From an uncultured Gammaproteobacteria bacterium (GTDB lineage Bacteria; Pseudomonadota; Gammaproteobacteria; Steroidobacterales; UBA11654): a stretch of DNA of 64,000 nt. The DNA is taken from contig CACJRN010000004.1 of the NCBI GenBank assembly GCA_902595845.1, positions 1-64,000 on the forward strand. Reading direction: 5' to 3'. Made by a program: the position numbers and the translations under genes. The notes below the pieces were generated by a model, which was not told where the DNA came from, did no database searches, and worked only from the letters and a program-made list of their open reading frames with translations. Of this stretch, positions 9,130 to 17,460 are shown in pieces (position 1 is the stretch's first letter; every line of letters starts with the position of its first letter).

Positions 9130-9876
9130 CGCTTCCACTTTCTTCCAATGCTCATCACTCATCCAAGTTTTCTTAAATGAATCGAGCTCTGCCTCTTTGA
9201 GTTGCTCATGAATCATTTGTTTTTGCTTTACATTCACAGCTTTAATTCCACGAATCACCTGTATTGATCTAGATTGATACATCTTTTTGATTTCATTGAT
9301 TCTTGATCCCAATGCTTCATGAGTCTTTTCAACTTCATTTATGATCCCAGCTTTCTGCGCATCCTTTGCCTTAAAAATCTTTCCTTCTATAAGAATCGAG
9401 AGTGCCCTGCTGCTTCCAATAGTCTCAATCAGATCGATAATTCCACCCCATGCGGTAGTAATTCCAAGCGTGGAATGTATGAAACCAAATTTAGATGATT
9501 CACAAGCAATCCTATAATCACATGCCATTGCCAGTTCAGCACCGCCACCCAGTGCATATCCATTAATATTTGCTATAACTGGTACAGGAAAATATCGAAT
9601 CTGATCCAACATTGCTCTGCCATTCAATGCCATTGCCTCAGTCTCCTTATCTTCTCTTACCGAACTCAATTCCTTTAAATCTCCACCTGCGACAAAAAAC
9701 TTCTCCCCTGATCCTCTGATTAGGACACATTTGAGGTCTGATCTGTCCTTATGCTGCATTAATGAATCATTGAGAAGGCATATTACTTCATTACTTAAAG
9801 CATTGCCCGCATCTTCACGATTGATGGTGAGTTCAAGCACAGAGTCTTGCAAATCTTGCTTGAGGATATCTGTCAT
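9115..9876 (-). CDS. Crotonase-fold protein lacking the second hydratase Glu, possibly a decarboxylase
   Basis: The 253 residues form a full enoyl-CoA hydratase/isomerase fold, with the oxyanion-hole loops AGGDLKEL and NGYALGGGAELAMACD. The first catalytic Glu (GGGAE) is present. The second Glu, which hydratases carry in a QPE-like motif, is replaced in the segment FGFIHSTLGITTAWGG. That FxH...WGG pattern recalls ethylmalonyl-CoA/methylmalonyl-CoA decarboxylase (ECHDC1) as I remember it, so water addition is unlikely and decarboxylation of a malonyl-CoA derivative is possible (inference). The start lies immediately after the MaoC stop, so the two genes form one transcript. The 3' end overlaps fadD by 15 bases on the opposite strand. 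Confidence 0.8.
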   Translation of the reverse strand: MTDILKQDLQDSVLELTINREDAGNALSNEVICLLNDSLMQHKDRSDLKCVLIRGSGEKFFVAGGDLKELSSVREDKETEAMALNGRAMLDQIRYFPVPVIANINGYALGGGAELAMACDYRIACESSKFGFIHSTLGITTAWGGIIDLIETIGSSRALSILIEGKIFKAKDAQKAGIINEVEKTHEALGSRINEIKKMYQSRSIQVIRGIKAVNVKQKQMIHEQLKEAELDSFKKTWMSDEHWKKVEALLSK

Positions 9877-10344
9877 TTAGAAATAAAGTCGCATGATGCA
9901 TTCGGCAACACAGGCTGGACGATCTTGGTCTTTAACCTCAACAGAATATTCTTCCACCAATTCAATGCTTCCTTTGATCTCCTCAACTGAGACAAGTGTA
10001 CAGTTTGCCCTAATAGAACTTCCAGATATCACTGGACCAGGAAAACGAAGTTTATTGATACCATAATTGATGATGTTTTTTGTCCCAGGAAAAACTGGAG
10101 TTGAAGGATCCACCAGCCCTCTCAGTTTTGGGTAAAGAGATAAAGTAAAATAACCATGTGCGATCGTAGCTTTAAATGGCGATTCTTCAGCAGCTCTTGC
10201 TGGATCAATATGGATCCATTGATGATCCTCTGTTGCATCCGCAAATGCATCAATCTTTTCTTGAGAGATATCAATCCATTCACTTTGATGAATCAAAGAA
10301 CCAACTTGACTATTGAGTTCATTAAGTACAACTTCTTTAGACAT
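9877..10344 (-). CDS. MaoC-family (R)-hydratase-like dehydratase
   Basis: This is a 155-residue single hot-dog domain. The hydratase-2 motif is seen as DATEDHQWIHID, with the catalytic Asp and His, followed by TIAHGYFTLSL, typical of NodN/MaoC proteins. Such enzymes hydrate trans-2-enoyl-CoA to (R)-3-hydroxyacyl-CoA. It is the first gene of a two-gene minus-strand operon with the crotonase-fold gene, with adjoining stop and start, and has a clear ribosome site (AAGGAG) just upstream of its ATG. The substrate is unknown. Confidence 0.85.
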   Translation of the reverse strand: MSKEVVLNELNSQVGSLIHQSEWIDISQEKIDAFADATEDHQWIHIDPARAAEESPFKATIAHGYFTLSLYPKLRGLVDPSTPVFPGTKNIINYGINKLRFPGPVISGSSIRANCTLVSVEEIKGSIELVEEYSVEVKDQDRPACVAECIMRLYF

Positions 10345-10405
10345 TTTTTCTCCTTATTTTTTTCTCTAAAACCAAATCGTAGCAAATTAAGAATAAATGA
10401 AGGAG

Positions 10406-10434
10406 TTGTTATTCTTATTGCGACGAAATAATTA
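10406..10434 (+). promoter_or_regulatory. Candidate sigma70 promoter of the VWA/TolQ-like operon
   Basis: A -35-like TTGTTA at 10406-10411 and a -10-like TAATTA at 10429-10434 are separated by 17 bases. It precedes the lipoprotein gene that opens the eight-gene operon. The region is AT-rich, so chance matches are easy. Confidence 0.35.
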
Positions 10435-10454
10435 AGTAATAATAATTAAGTAGT
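10427..10454. repeat. Tandem 14-bp repeat in operon leader
   Basis: Two adjacent 14-base units (AATAATTAAGTAAT at 10427-10440 and AATAATTAAGTAGT at 10441-10454) differ at one base. They sit at the presumed -10 and transcription start of the operon, so copy number could affect expression. Confidence 0.5.
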
Positions 10455-10508
10455 AAGATATATAAATATATGTCAGTTCTATTGAACTTGCACAAATATG
10501 AGGAAAAG

Positions 10509-11306
10509 ATGTCAGAAATAAAAAACCTACCAATTATTCTGAGTGTTTTGTTTCTTCTTGGATGTGAAACACAACAAATGGGAGGAGGGCCACAGAGCCC
10601 ATCTTCTCAGTCGCCCAGTTCACCTTCAGTGAGCATGCCCTCACCGAGCCCAACAATGCCGTCTTCAGGATCGCAATCTTCTTCGTCGAGCTCACCACAA
10701 AGTGGTTCACCGCAACAGGGATCACAAGGGAGTCAGGGTAGCCAAGGTCAAACATCCAATAGCTCTCAGCCAGCAGGTAGTGATTCAGGTCAGATGGGCC
10801 AAGGGAGCATGAGCACTTCCTCTGGTCAATCATCTCAAAACACAGGAGCCATGGGTGGCTCACAAAGATCTGCATCCTCAATATTCGAGGACTCATTGGG
10901 AGATTTTGACAAAGATATCGCTTCAGAAAGAGTGGTTATTGCCTCAGCTGATCGTGGAGATGGTATGACTGGACAAGAATCTGCTGACGCAGCCGCAATC
11001 AGTGAAGGTGCATTAGAGGGTGGAATGGATGGTGCAATAGGCTCAAGCGGATCTGAAGCAGATGCATCACAAGGCCAAGAAGGTGAAACACAGGACAGCC
11101 AGTCAGAGTCTGATTCAGGCGATGATTCATCTCAATCTCAAGCTGATAAGGAGAAAGAGCGAATCCCCGATGACATACCTATGGATGGAACAGGCGAGGA
11201 TGTGATTGCTAGACAAATAAGAGAGGCAGCCATTCAGGAAGACGACCCATTGATTAGAGAGGCGCTATGGGAAGAGTATCGGAAACACATGGGAATCAAG
11301 AAGTGA
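10509..11306 (+). CDS. Ser/Pro/Gln/Gly-rich lipoprotein, first gene of VWA operon
   Basis: The 265 residues start with a lipoprotein signal peptide: basic start, hydrophobic stretch and a lipobox LLGC with the acceptor Cys at residue 19 followed by Glu, predicting outer-membrane sorting. Residues about 20-125 are low-complexity Ser/Pro/Gln/Gly, resembling a flexible tether. The rest is acidic, with a more ordered C-terminus (residues about 225-265). The frame extends to an ATG at 10470, but the ATG at 10509 follows GAGG at good spacing and gives the signal peptide. The stop overlaps the next start codon (GTGA). No family is recognised. The likely role is an outer-membrane or periplasm-spanning component of the machine encoded downstream (inference). 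Confidence 0.75.
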   Translation: MSEIKNLPIILSVLFLLGCETQQMGGGPQSPSSQSPSSPSVSMPSPSPTMPSSGSQSSSSSSPQSGSPQQGSQGSQGSQGQTSNSSQPAGSDSGQMGQGSMSTSSGQSSQNTGAMGGSQRSASSIFEDSLGDFDKDIASERVVIASADRGDGMTGQESADAAAISEGALEGGMDGAIGSSGSEADASQGQEGETQDSQSESDSGDDSSQSQADKEKERIPDDIPMDGTGEDVIARQIREAAIQEDDPLIREALWEEYRKHMGIKK

Positions 11307-12499
11307 TTAAATCAATTCAAGTATGTTCTAGAACGCTCTTTGCCTTCACCCTGTTATTTTTCTCTGGAATCTATCATGCAGAAGCAAAGACAATAAAGTA
11401 CGAGAAAGTACAACTTGATATTGCTCAAACTGAAATACCTTTTGAAGAGTTACTCGATATCGGAATCATGCTGTTTGATCCAAACTTACCAGAGAAGGAA
11501 GATCCAATGATTTTTCCTGAAATCAGGAAAGCCGAGGCAAGATACATGCCGTACCACCTGAAAAAGACATTAGAGAGCACTGGTCACTGGGGCGGTGTTT
11601 GGGTGCTTCCTGAGAGATCAAAAGCGATAGATCTTATTATTGTTGGAAGAATTGAGAAATCTGACGGACTTGATGTGGAACTGAAGATAGGCGTATGGGA
11701 TATTGTTGGCGCACAATGGGTTAATAAAACATACAAGTCAAATATCGCAAAGAGCTCTTACAGCAAACGAAGAGATTTGACGCAGGATCCTTATCAAAAT
11801 ATTTTCAATAAGATTGCGAATGATCTTCTTCAAATCAAACAAGCTAAAAACAGAGAAGATCTCATCCGCTTATCACAAACTGGTGAAATACGCTTCGCTT
11901 CTGAGTTGATACCTGTCTATGATGAATATATTTCTAAGAGCAAGAAGAATATCTATTCGCTTGAACGCCTCCCATCTGAGGATGATGAAATTATGCAAAG
12001 AATTCTTGAGGTGCAAGAAAGAGAGTTTTTGTTGCTAGATACACTCAATGAATACTATGGACAACTTTATGAAAACCTCTCTCAACCTTATGAGGATTGG
12101 AGAAAACTCTCAAGAGAAGACATGATCACATATGAAGAGCTTCAAAGGTCTGCAAGAACAAGAAAAATATTGGGTGCAGTTGCATTAGCAGGTGCTTTGG
12201 CGACAGATGGAGACAGTAGAGCAAGCAGCACCATGAGACAAATGGCTATTTATGGAGGCATTGAAGGGTTAAGAAGCGGTTTTGCTACAGCTTCTGAAGC
12301 GAAAATATATCAGGAATCATTGAAAGAATCAGGTGCTGATTTTGATGCTCAAGTGCAACCGTTTGTAATCGAATTGGAAGGACAAACAATTCGTCTCACT
12401 GGCACTGCCGAAGAAAAATTCCAAGAATGGAGAAGGCTCCTCAAAGAGATCTATATTGATGAGACTGGTTTTACCATACCTCAGGCTGAAACCGAATAA
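11303..12499 (+). CDS. Secreted protein with CsgG/LpoB-like domain, unknown function
   Basis: The 398-residue protein has an N-terminal signal peptide (FAFTLLFFSG core, likely cleaved after HAEA). Residues about 30-190 contain the pattern VWVLPE, DLIIVGRIEKSDG, then a tryptophan-rich strand (GVWDIVGAQWVNKTY) and FNKIANDLL. This resembles the alpha/beta nucleotide-free fold of CsgG and related envelope proteins, as judged by pattern only. The C-terminal half is helical, with a small Gly/Ala-rich hydrophobic patch (ILGAVALAGALA). A longer in-frame start exists at 11267, but the GTG at 11303 overlaps the previous TGA and starts right before the signal peptide. It lies in the eight-gene operon and is likely periplasmic or outer-membrane associated. 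Confidence 0.72.
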   Translation: MIKSIQVCSRTLFAFTLLFFSGIYHAEAKTIKYEKVQLDIAQTEIPFEELLDIGIMLFDPNLPEKEDPMIFPEIRKAEARYMPYHLKKTLESTGHWGGVWVLPERSKAIDLIIVGRIEKSDGLDVELKIGVWDIVGAQWVNKTYKSNIAKSSYSKRRDLTQDPYQNIFNKIANDLLQIKQAKNREDLIRLSQTGEIRFASELIPVYDEYISKSKKNIYSLERLPSEDDEIMQRILEVQEREFLLLDTLNEYYGQLYENLSQPYEDWRKLSREDMITYEELQRSARTRKILGAVALAGALATDGDSRASSTMRQMAIYGGIEGLRSGFATASEAKIYQESLKESGADFDAQVQPFVIELEGQTIRLTGTAEEKFQEWRRLLKEIYIDETGFTIPQAETE

Positions 12500-12508
12500 T
12501 TAAAGCTC

Positions 12509-13990
12509 ATGAATGAGTCCGTTGATCAAAAGAACACTGACACATCAGTTCAGCCTGAAGAAAAGACGCTATACCAACAAAAATTAGAGAAAGAACGCTC
12601 AAACTCAATCAGTATTCGAAAAGGAGGTGGAATTCTAGTTGGTCTTAGCTTGTTGTTGGTTATCGTCATTTTTGTTCTCCCATTACTTGTACAAGAGGAT
12701 AAAAAGGATCTGCCCATTCAAACGATCGAAGAAGAAACAATCCTCATTCTGAACCAAGAGATATTGGCACAAAAGCCAATTGCGGAAGCATTGCTTTCTG
12801 AATTATTGATTAAGATCGAGTCACTTAAGCTTCAAGGCATTCTTTTTTGGGGAATGGGAAAATGGGAGGATGTGCTCATTATGCAGCAAGAGGGTGATTC
12901 AGCATTCATTCAGCAGCAGTATGATGTCTCAGCAGAACGATATCGAGAGGCATTGCAATTGCTCTCAGATATGGAGATCTCAATTCCTGATGTATTAAAA
13001 AATGCGCTTGAATCAGGACAGACATCAATCCTTAATGGCAACAAAGATGATGCGATTGCAAGTTTTGAAATTGCGTTGGCAATTGATGGCAACAACCTTG
13101 ACGCGAAACAAGGCTTGGATAGGGCACTGAAGCTTGATCAGGTGTTGGCAAGAACTCAAAGAGGTAAAACTGAATTCGAACTAGGAAGTTACAAGCTTGC
13201 AATTGAGTTATTTCAAGATGCCTTATCGATTGACCCCAATTGGGAGCCTGCAATCAATGGACTGAATCAAGCAAAGAAATCATATGCAGACAACCTATTT
13301 CAGGAGTCATTATCAAAAGGATATCGATCATTAAATGATGAATCTTTTGATGATGCCAAGATTTTATTTGAGCAAGCTCTTTCGATACGTCCAAACTCAA
13401 AAGAAGCTCTACAGGCGCTCGATGAACTCAATTTAAAGAGAATTGCAAGTCTAACAAAATCGCTTAAGTACAAGGGATTGATTGCAGAAGTTAATGAAGA
13501 ATGGAATCAAGCAAAGGGTTTTTACGAAGAAATTCTGGTCATTGACCCCAATCTTGAAGAAATCAAAGAGAGTCTCAATAGGGTCGAATCAAGAATTTTA
13601 TTGGATGCAGAAATGACTTCGATCATTGCCAGAAGCGATGCTTATAATGACAATAAAGTTTTGGGTCAAGCTCAAGCCCTATTGGGAACTGCAAAATCAA
13701 TCGAGCGGATTGGACCGAAGTTGGAACAATCAATTCAAAAACTGGATTCATTGATTCGGATAGCACTCATACCGATAGATGTGATTTTTGAATCTGATCA
13801 ACTCACTGAGGTCACTATATTTAAAGTAGATCAAATGGGGACGTTTCAACAAAAGATAGTTTCCCTGAGGCCTGGAATTTATACTGCCAGAGGAAGCAGA
13901 AAAGGATTCAAAGATGAAACCATAAGATTCAGAGTGGATCCGAATAAGCAAAATCAACGAGTCAGGATTATTTGTAATAAGAAAATATGA
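12509..13990 (+). CDS. Membrane-anchored TPR protein
   Basis: This 493-residue protein has a cytoplasmic N-terminus of about 40 residues, one membrane helix (residues about 41-62) and a large periplasmic part. Three or more tetratricopeptide-like repeats are visible at about residues 140-320, with recurring patterns such as AIASFEIALAID, AIELFQDALSIDP and AKILFEQALSIRP. A C-terminal beta-rich, PEGA-like region (about 410-493) ends with RPGIYTARGSRKGFKDE. TPRs scaffold protein complexes, so it probably links components of the operon's machine across the periplasm (inference). Its stop overlaps the start of the next gene by 4 bases (ATGA). Confidence 0.82.
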   Translation: MNESVDQKNTDTSVQPEEKTLYQQKLEKERSNSISIRKGGGILVGLSLLLVIVIFVLPLLVQEDKKDLPIQTIEEETILILNQEILAQKPIAEALLSELLIKIESLKLQGILFWGMGKWEDVLIMQQEGDSAFIQQQYDVSAERYREALQLLSDMEISIPDVLKNALESGQTSILNGNKDDAIASFEIALAIDGNNLDAKQGLDRALKLDQVLARTQRGKTEFELGSYKLAIELFQDALSIDPNWEPAINGLNQAKKSYADNLFQESLSKGYRSLNDESFDDAKILFEQALSIRPNSKEALQALDELNLKRIASLTKSLKYKGLIAEVNEEWNQAKGFYEEILVIDPNLEEIKESLNRVESRILLDAEMTSIIARSDAYNDNKVLGQAQALLGTAKSIERIGPKLEQSIQKLDSLIRIALIPIDVIFESDQLTEVTIFKVDQMGTFQQKIVSLRPGIYTARGSRKGFKDETIRFRVDPNKQNQRVRIICNKKI

Positions 13991-16413
13991 GCCAAATTAT
14001 TATCCAAAATGGCAATCAATCTAAGACGGTTGAACAAAATAATTTCCCAATAAGAATTGGGACTGACCTAAATTCTGAGATCGTAATTTCAGGTTCTTTG
14101 GCTGAAGGCTTATGTGCAACGATTGATCGAATAGGCGAAAAATACCTTCTGCAAATCACCAGCCAATCCATTGATGCTTCCATGAATGGAAATAAATTAA
14201 AGGGAAGCCATTGGATTGAGAATGAAGATGAACTAATTATCAACAATGCAGTCATTCAATTTGAACATCAAGAGAATGATCTTTTGATTTCGGTTAGCGA
14301 TATCAGTGGCGAACAACCAACCATTTTTGAGAAAAGACAATCCAAGGGAATATTTGAGAATCAAACCATCAGGTACATTGGTTTTTCTGTCTCTTTGGTT
14401 GTACTTTATTTCTCTTTTTATTTTTTCACAGCAAAGGCCGTAAAAATTGATATTTTTGATGATTTAAATGGAGAATTAATCGCTCAAGATTCTGATATAA
14501 AAATCGATGGAGGGTTATTTCCGTCTTTCAAAATAGGCGGACGATATCTATTGAGAAGTGGTGAATATGAGATCAGTATTCAAAACGAAGGCTATGTTTC
14601 AATGAACAATGAAACTTTGATTATCGATGAAAATGAGTCACAGGATCGAATGTTTGATTTAAGTAGGTTGCCTGGAAAGATTGTATTCACAACGAACCCA
14701 GGTGTTGACTTTGATCTCTATGTAGATGATTCAGAGGTTAGTAAAGCAACTCCAGAGACATCCATTTCTGCTGGAAATCGAAAGATTGAGCTTCGATTTG
14801 ATCGATATTTTCCCATTGAGAAGGAAATATTCGTGAATGGAAAAGGAGAAATTCAAGAGTATTCATTTGATCTAGATCCTTCATGGGCAGATGTTTCTAT
14901 TAGCACAGAGCCAGTTGATGTAAGTATCTTCAATGGCAATGAAAGATTGGGCAATACGCCTTCCACTATTCAGCTTATTCAAGGTAAAAATACACTTTCT
15001 TTGAGAAAGTCAGGATATAAAGATTATGAGATTCAATTAGATATTGTTGCACAGGATTCAGTCTCGCTCGAATCATTGATACTCTCCAGATTGGATGTGC
15101 CATTGGAAATCATGAGTGAACCAGAAGGTGCTTCGATCAACATCAATGATGAATATCGAGGTTTGACACCGATGGAAATCATGCTTGAACCGTTGGTTGA
15201 ACATAAAATATTGATAAGTAAACCTGGCTACAAAGATATCAATAATCAACTTAGACTGGATACCATTGAAAGTTTGTCATCAAAAGGTAAAAACAGCGAG
15301 GTGCTTGATTATTTTCTTGAGGAAATTCTAGGACAAGTTTCTTTTGTTGGTACCGATGGTGCAAAGGTCTATCGTTCAGATGATCTAATCGGTGTGATTC
15401 CCTTTGATATCGAAATGATCAGCGAAGAACAGATATTGAAAGTAAAGAAGGATGGTCTGGTTACTCAAGAGATTAAGATGACCCCAAATCCAAACTACCC
15501 TCAAAAAATTGAAGTAAAACTACTCAACGAGGAACAAACGGTTCTCGCTGCAATTCCAAAGACTTTGAAGACCTCTCAATCACAAGAGATGAAATTAATC
15601 TTACCCGGTTCTTTTGTTATGGGCACACCCAGGCGTTCTCAAGGAAGGTTATCAAATGAGAATGAGAGATTGGTTGAGATCACCAAGCCATTCTATATTG
15701 GCACAAAGGAAGTGACGAATAATGAATTCAGAGCTTTCAAACCAAAGCATACTTCTGGTGCTGAAATGTTTAGGGAACTTTCAAACGGAATGCATCCCAC
15801 TGTAATGGTGACTTGGTCGGATGCTGCAGCATATTGTAATTGGCTCAGTGAAAAGGAATCTTTGGTGCCTGCTTATGAAAACATTGATGGTCAATATAAG
15901 CTCAAACAACCAATAACGAATGGGTACAGATTGCCAACTGAAGCCGAGTGGGAATGGGTTTCTAGATATAACGGCGGAGCAGGTGAGCAAAGATACCCAT
16001 GGGGCGACAGCATGCCTCCTATAGAAGAAAGTGGAAATTATGCAGATGAGTCCACAGAAAGTCTTTTGACAAATGTCCTCAAAGATTACTGGGACGGTTA
16101 TCCTGTGACCGCACCGTCAGGAAGGTTCTACCCAAACAAAATAGGAATATACGATCTGGGAGGTAATGTCGCTGAGTGGGTTTCAGATTATTATGCAGTG
16201 CCAACGCGGCAACTTAGGTTGGTTGAAAAAGACCCTTCGGGCCCAGCTGATGGAACTGCGAGAGTAATTAAAGGATCAAGCTGGAGAGATTCATCGCTCA
16301 CAAAGCTTCGTTTTGCATACAGAGATTATGGTACTCAAGGAAGATTGGATGTTGGATTCAGAATCGCAAGGTATACTGATCTTGAGAATGGAAAAGATGA
16401 AAAAAACAATTAA
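13987..16413 (+). CDS. FHA-like / transmembrane / PEGA repeats / FGE-like fusion protein
   Basis: The 808 residues read in order as follows. Residues 1-95 form a degenerate FHA-like beta domain (IRIGTD, then NGNKLKG). A membrane helix follows at about 125-148. Residues about 215-525 hold several PEGA beta repeats (for example MSEPEGASININDEYRG, then LTPMEI). Residues about 535-800 form an FGE/SUMF1-type C-type-lectin fold (GSFVMGTP, IGTKEVTNNEF, RLPTEAEWEW, YDLGGNVAEWVSDYY, GFRIAR). True formylglycine-generating enzymes carry a pair of Cys near the C-terminus. Here the corresponding segment KGSSWRDSSLTKLRFAYRD has none, so sulfatase activation is unlikely and a binding or structural role is favoured. 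Topology puts the FHA-like part in the cytoplasm and the PEGA/FGE part in the periplasm (inference). Confidence 0.85.
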   Translation: MSQIIIQNGNQSKTVEQNNFPIRIGTDLNSEIVISGSLAEGLCATIDRIGEKYLLQITSQSIDASMNGNKLKGSHWIENEDELIINNAVIQFEHQENDLLISVSDISGEQPTIFEKRQSKGIFENQTIRYIGFSVSLVVLYFSFYFFTAKAVKIDIFDDLNGELIAQDSDIKIDGGLFPSFKIGGRYLLRSGEYEISIQNEGYVSMNNETLIIDENESQDRMFDLSRLPGKIVFTTNPGVDFDLYVDDSEVSKATPETSISAGNRKIELRFDRYFPIEKEIFVNGKGEIQEYSFDLDPSWADVSISTEPVDVSIFNGNERLGNTPSTIQLIQGKNTLSLRKSGYKDYEIQLDIVAQDSVSLESLILSRLDVPLEIMSEPEGASININDEYRGLTPMEIMLEPLVEHKILISKPGYKDINNQLRLDTIESLSSKGKNSEVLDYFLEEILGQVSFVGTDGAKVYRSDDLIGVIPFDIEMISEEQILKVKKDGLVTQEIKMTPNPNYPQKIEVKLLNEEQTVLAAIPKTLKTSQSQEMKLILPGSFVMGTPRRSQGRLSNENERLVEITKPFYIGTKEVTNNEFRAFKPKHTSGAEMFRELSNGMHPTVMVTWSDAAAYCNWLSEKESLVPAYENIDGQYKLKQPITNGYRLPTEAEWEWVSRYNGGAGEQRYPWGDSMPPIEESGNYADESTESLLTNVLKDYWDGYPVTAPSGRFYPNKIGIYDLGGNVAEWVSDYYAVPTRQLRLVEKDPSGPADGTARVIKGSSWRDSSLTKLRFAYRDYGTQGRLDVGFRIARYTDLENGKDEKNN

Positions 16414-16639
16414 ATCATTACTGCTCTTCATTATAGGGTCTTCGCTATTATTTGAGATGACACCGTCTTATGCACAAGAATTAGAGAGCGAGGCAAAATC
16501 ACAAGAAGAAATTGATAGAGAGCTTGAAAAGGAATTGGCAAAAATTCAGGAGGCATATGAAGAAGAATCATTGGAGGAATTTGTGCCGTCGGAGCCATTA
16601 TCTGCTGATGTTGCAGTGAGCTTTCCATCTGATATTTAG
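16397..16639 (+). CDS. Small secreted acidic protein
   Basis: The 80 residues comprise a signal peptide (MKKTIKSLLLFIIGSSLLF, likely cut after SYA) and a roughly 55-residue, strongly acidic helical tail rich in Glu. It overlaps the end of the FGE-like gene by 17 bases and precedes the TolQ-like gene by 9. Upstream in-frame ATGs exist at 16313 and 16388. The one at 16397 is chosen because GGAAAAG precedes it and it begins the signal peptide. No family is recognised. It is probably a small periplasmic partner of the machine. Confidence 0.68.
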   Translation: MKKTIKSLLLFIIGSSLLFEMTPSYAQELESEAKSQEEIDRELEKELAKIQEAYEEESLEEFVPSEPLSADVAVSFPSDI

Positions 16640-16648
16640 GAGTAACTC

Positions 16649-17449
16649 ATGAGTGGAAATAATTTATCGAAGGAATTTTTATATCAAGCGCTTGCATTGA
16701 TTGTGTCAATCATTTTGGTGCATGCGACCTATGTTTCGTTGATAAGGCCAGAGGCGAAGGAGATCATAAAAGAACAACAGATCATGATTGAACAAGATAT
16801 CAATTATGTTCCTGAGAGATCATTTTATGTGATTGTTAGAGATTTTGAGCAAGAGGCCTGTTTTATTCTGATGCTTTGGGCTTTCGCAATCATGGCAATC
16901 AAAGCAAATGCTTCGATCAATGAGCGAGGTTTATTGAGGGAAGATCTGATTCCAATTCGTGTAGGAGAAAGCATCAATCCTGACTCTGCGACGGATTATC
17001 TAAGACAGTTAGAAGGGTTGGATGATTCAAAGAAAGGTTTATTCTTAACCAGAACATTGATCAATGGACTGAAACGTTTTACTACAACCAAGAATGTTCA
17101 AGACGTATCGACCGCAACACACACAATGGTTGAATCTGAGGCTGAGAGGCTGGAATCTGAGCTTTCGATGATCAGGTATATTGCTTGGGCAATTCCTTCA
17201 ATTGGATTCATCGGCACGGTCAGAGGAATTGGGGCTGCACTTTCTTTGGCACACAGAGCCGTTGATGGAGACATCAGTGGTGTCACTCAGAATTTGGGTG
17301 TTGCCTTTAACTCGACCTTTATCGCCTTGCTGATCAGTATTGTCATTATGTTTATGGTGCATCAACTTCAATTGCTTCAAGAAAGACAAATTTTTGAAAC
17401 GGAAACCTACTGCGATGAGAATTTAATCACGCATCTGAAGGGTGAATGA
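16649..17449 (+). CDS. MotA/TolQ/ExbB-family proton channel protein
   Basis: This 266-residue inner-membrane protein has helices at about 11-32, 70-86, 177-199 and 218-240. The signature region GFIGTVRGIGAALSLA (Thr190) and the final helix with NSTFIALLIS (Thr223) match the two helices of ExbB/TolQ that carry ion-path threonines. Family members form pentamers around the single helices of ExbD/TolR/MotB partners and convert proton or sodium flow into mechanical work. The usual ExbD/TolR gene is absent. The two VWA proteins encoded immediately downstream have the matching single helix. A ribosome site (GGAG) precedes the ATG. This gene is the energy module of the operon (inference from family). 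Confidence 0.9.
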   Translation: MSGNNLSKEFLYQALALIVSIILVHATYVSLIRPEAKEIIKEQQIMIEQDINYVPERSFYVIVRDFEQEACFILMLWAFAIMAIKANASINERGLLREDLIPIRVGESINPDSATDYLRQLEGLDDSKKGLFLTRTLINGLKRFTTTKNVQDVSTATHTMVESEAERLESELSMIRYIAWAIPSIGFIGTVRGIGAALSLAHRAVDGDISGVTQNLGVAFNSTFIALLISIVIMFMVHQLQLLQERQIFETETYCDENLITHLKGE

Positions 17450-17460
17450 CTTCTTGATTC

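Noticed and set aside
11267..11302. ATG at 11267 as start of the CsgG-like gene
   Set aside because: It would add 12 residues before a signal peptide and lies within the upstream gene. The GTG at 11303 with stop overlap fits better.
13987..16413. Sulfatase-activating formylglycine-generating enzyme
   Set aside because: The cysteine pair needed for activity is missing and no sulfatase gene is nearby.
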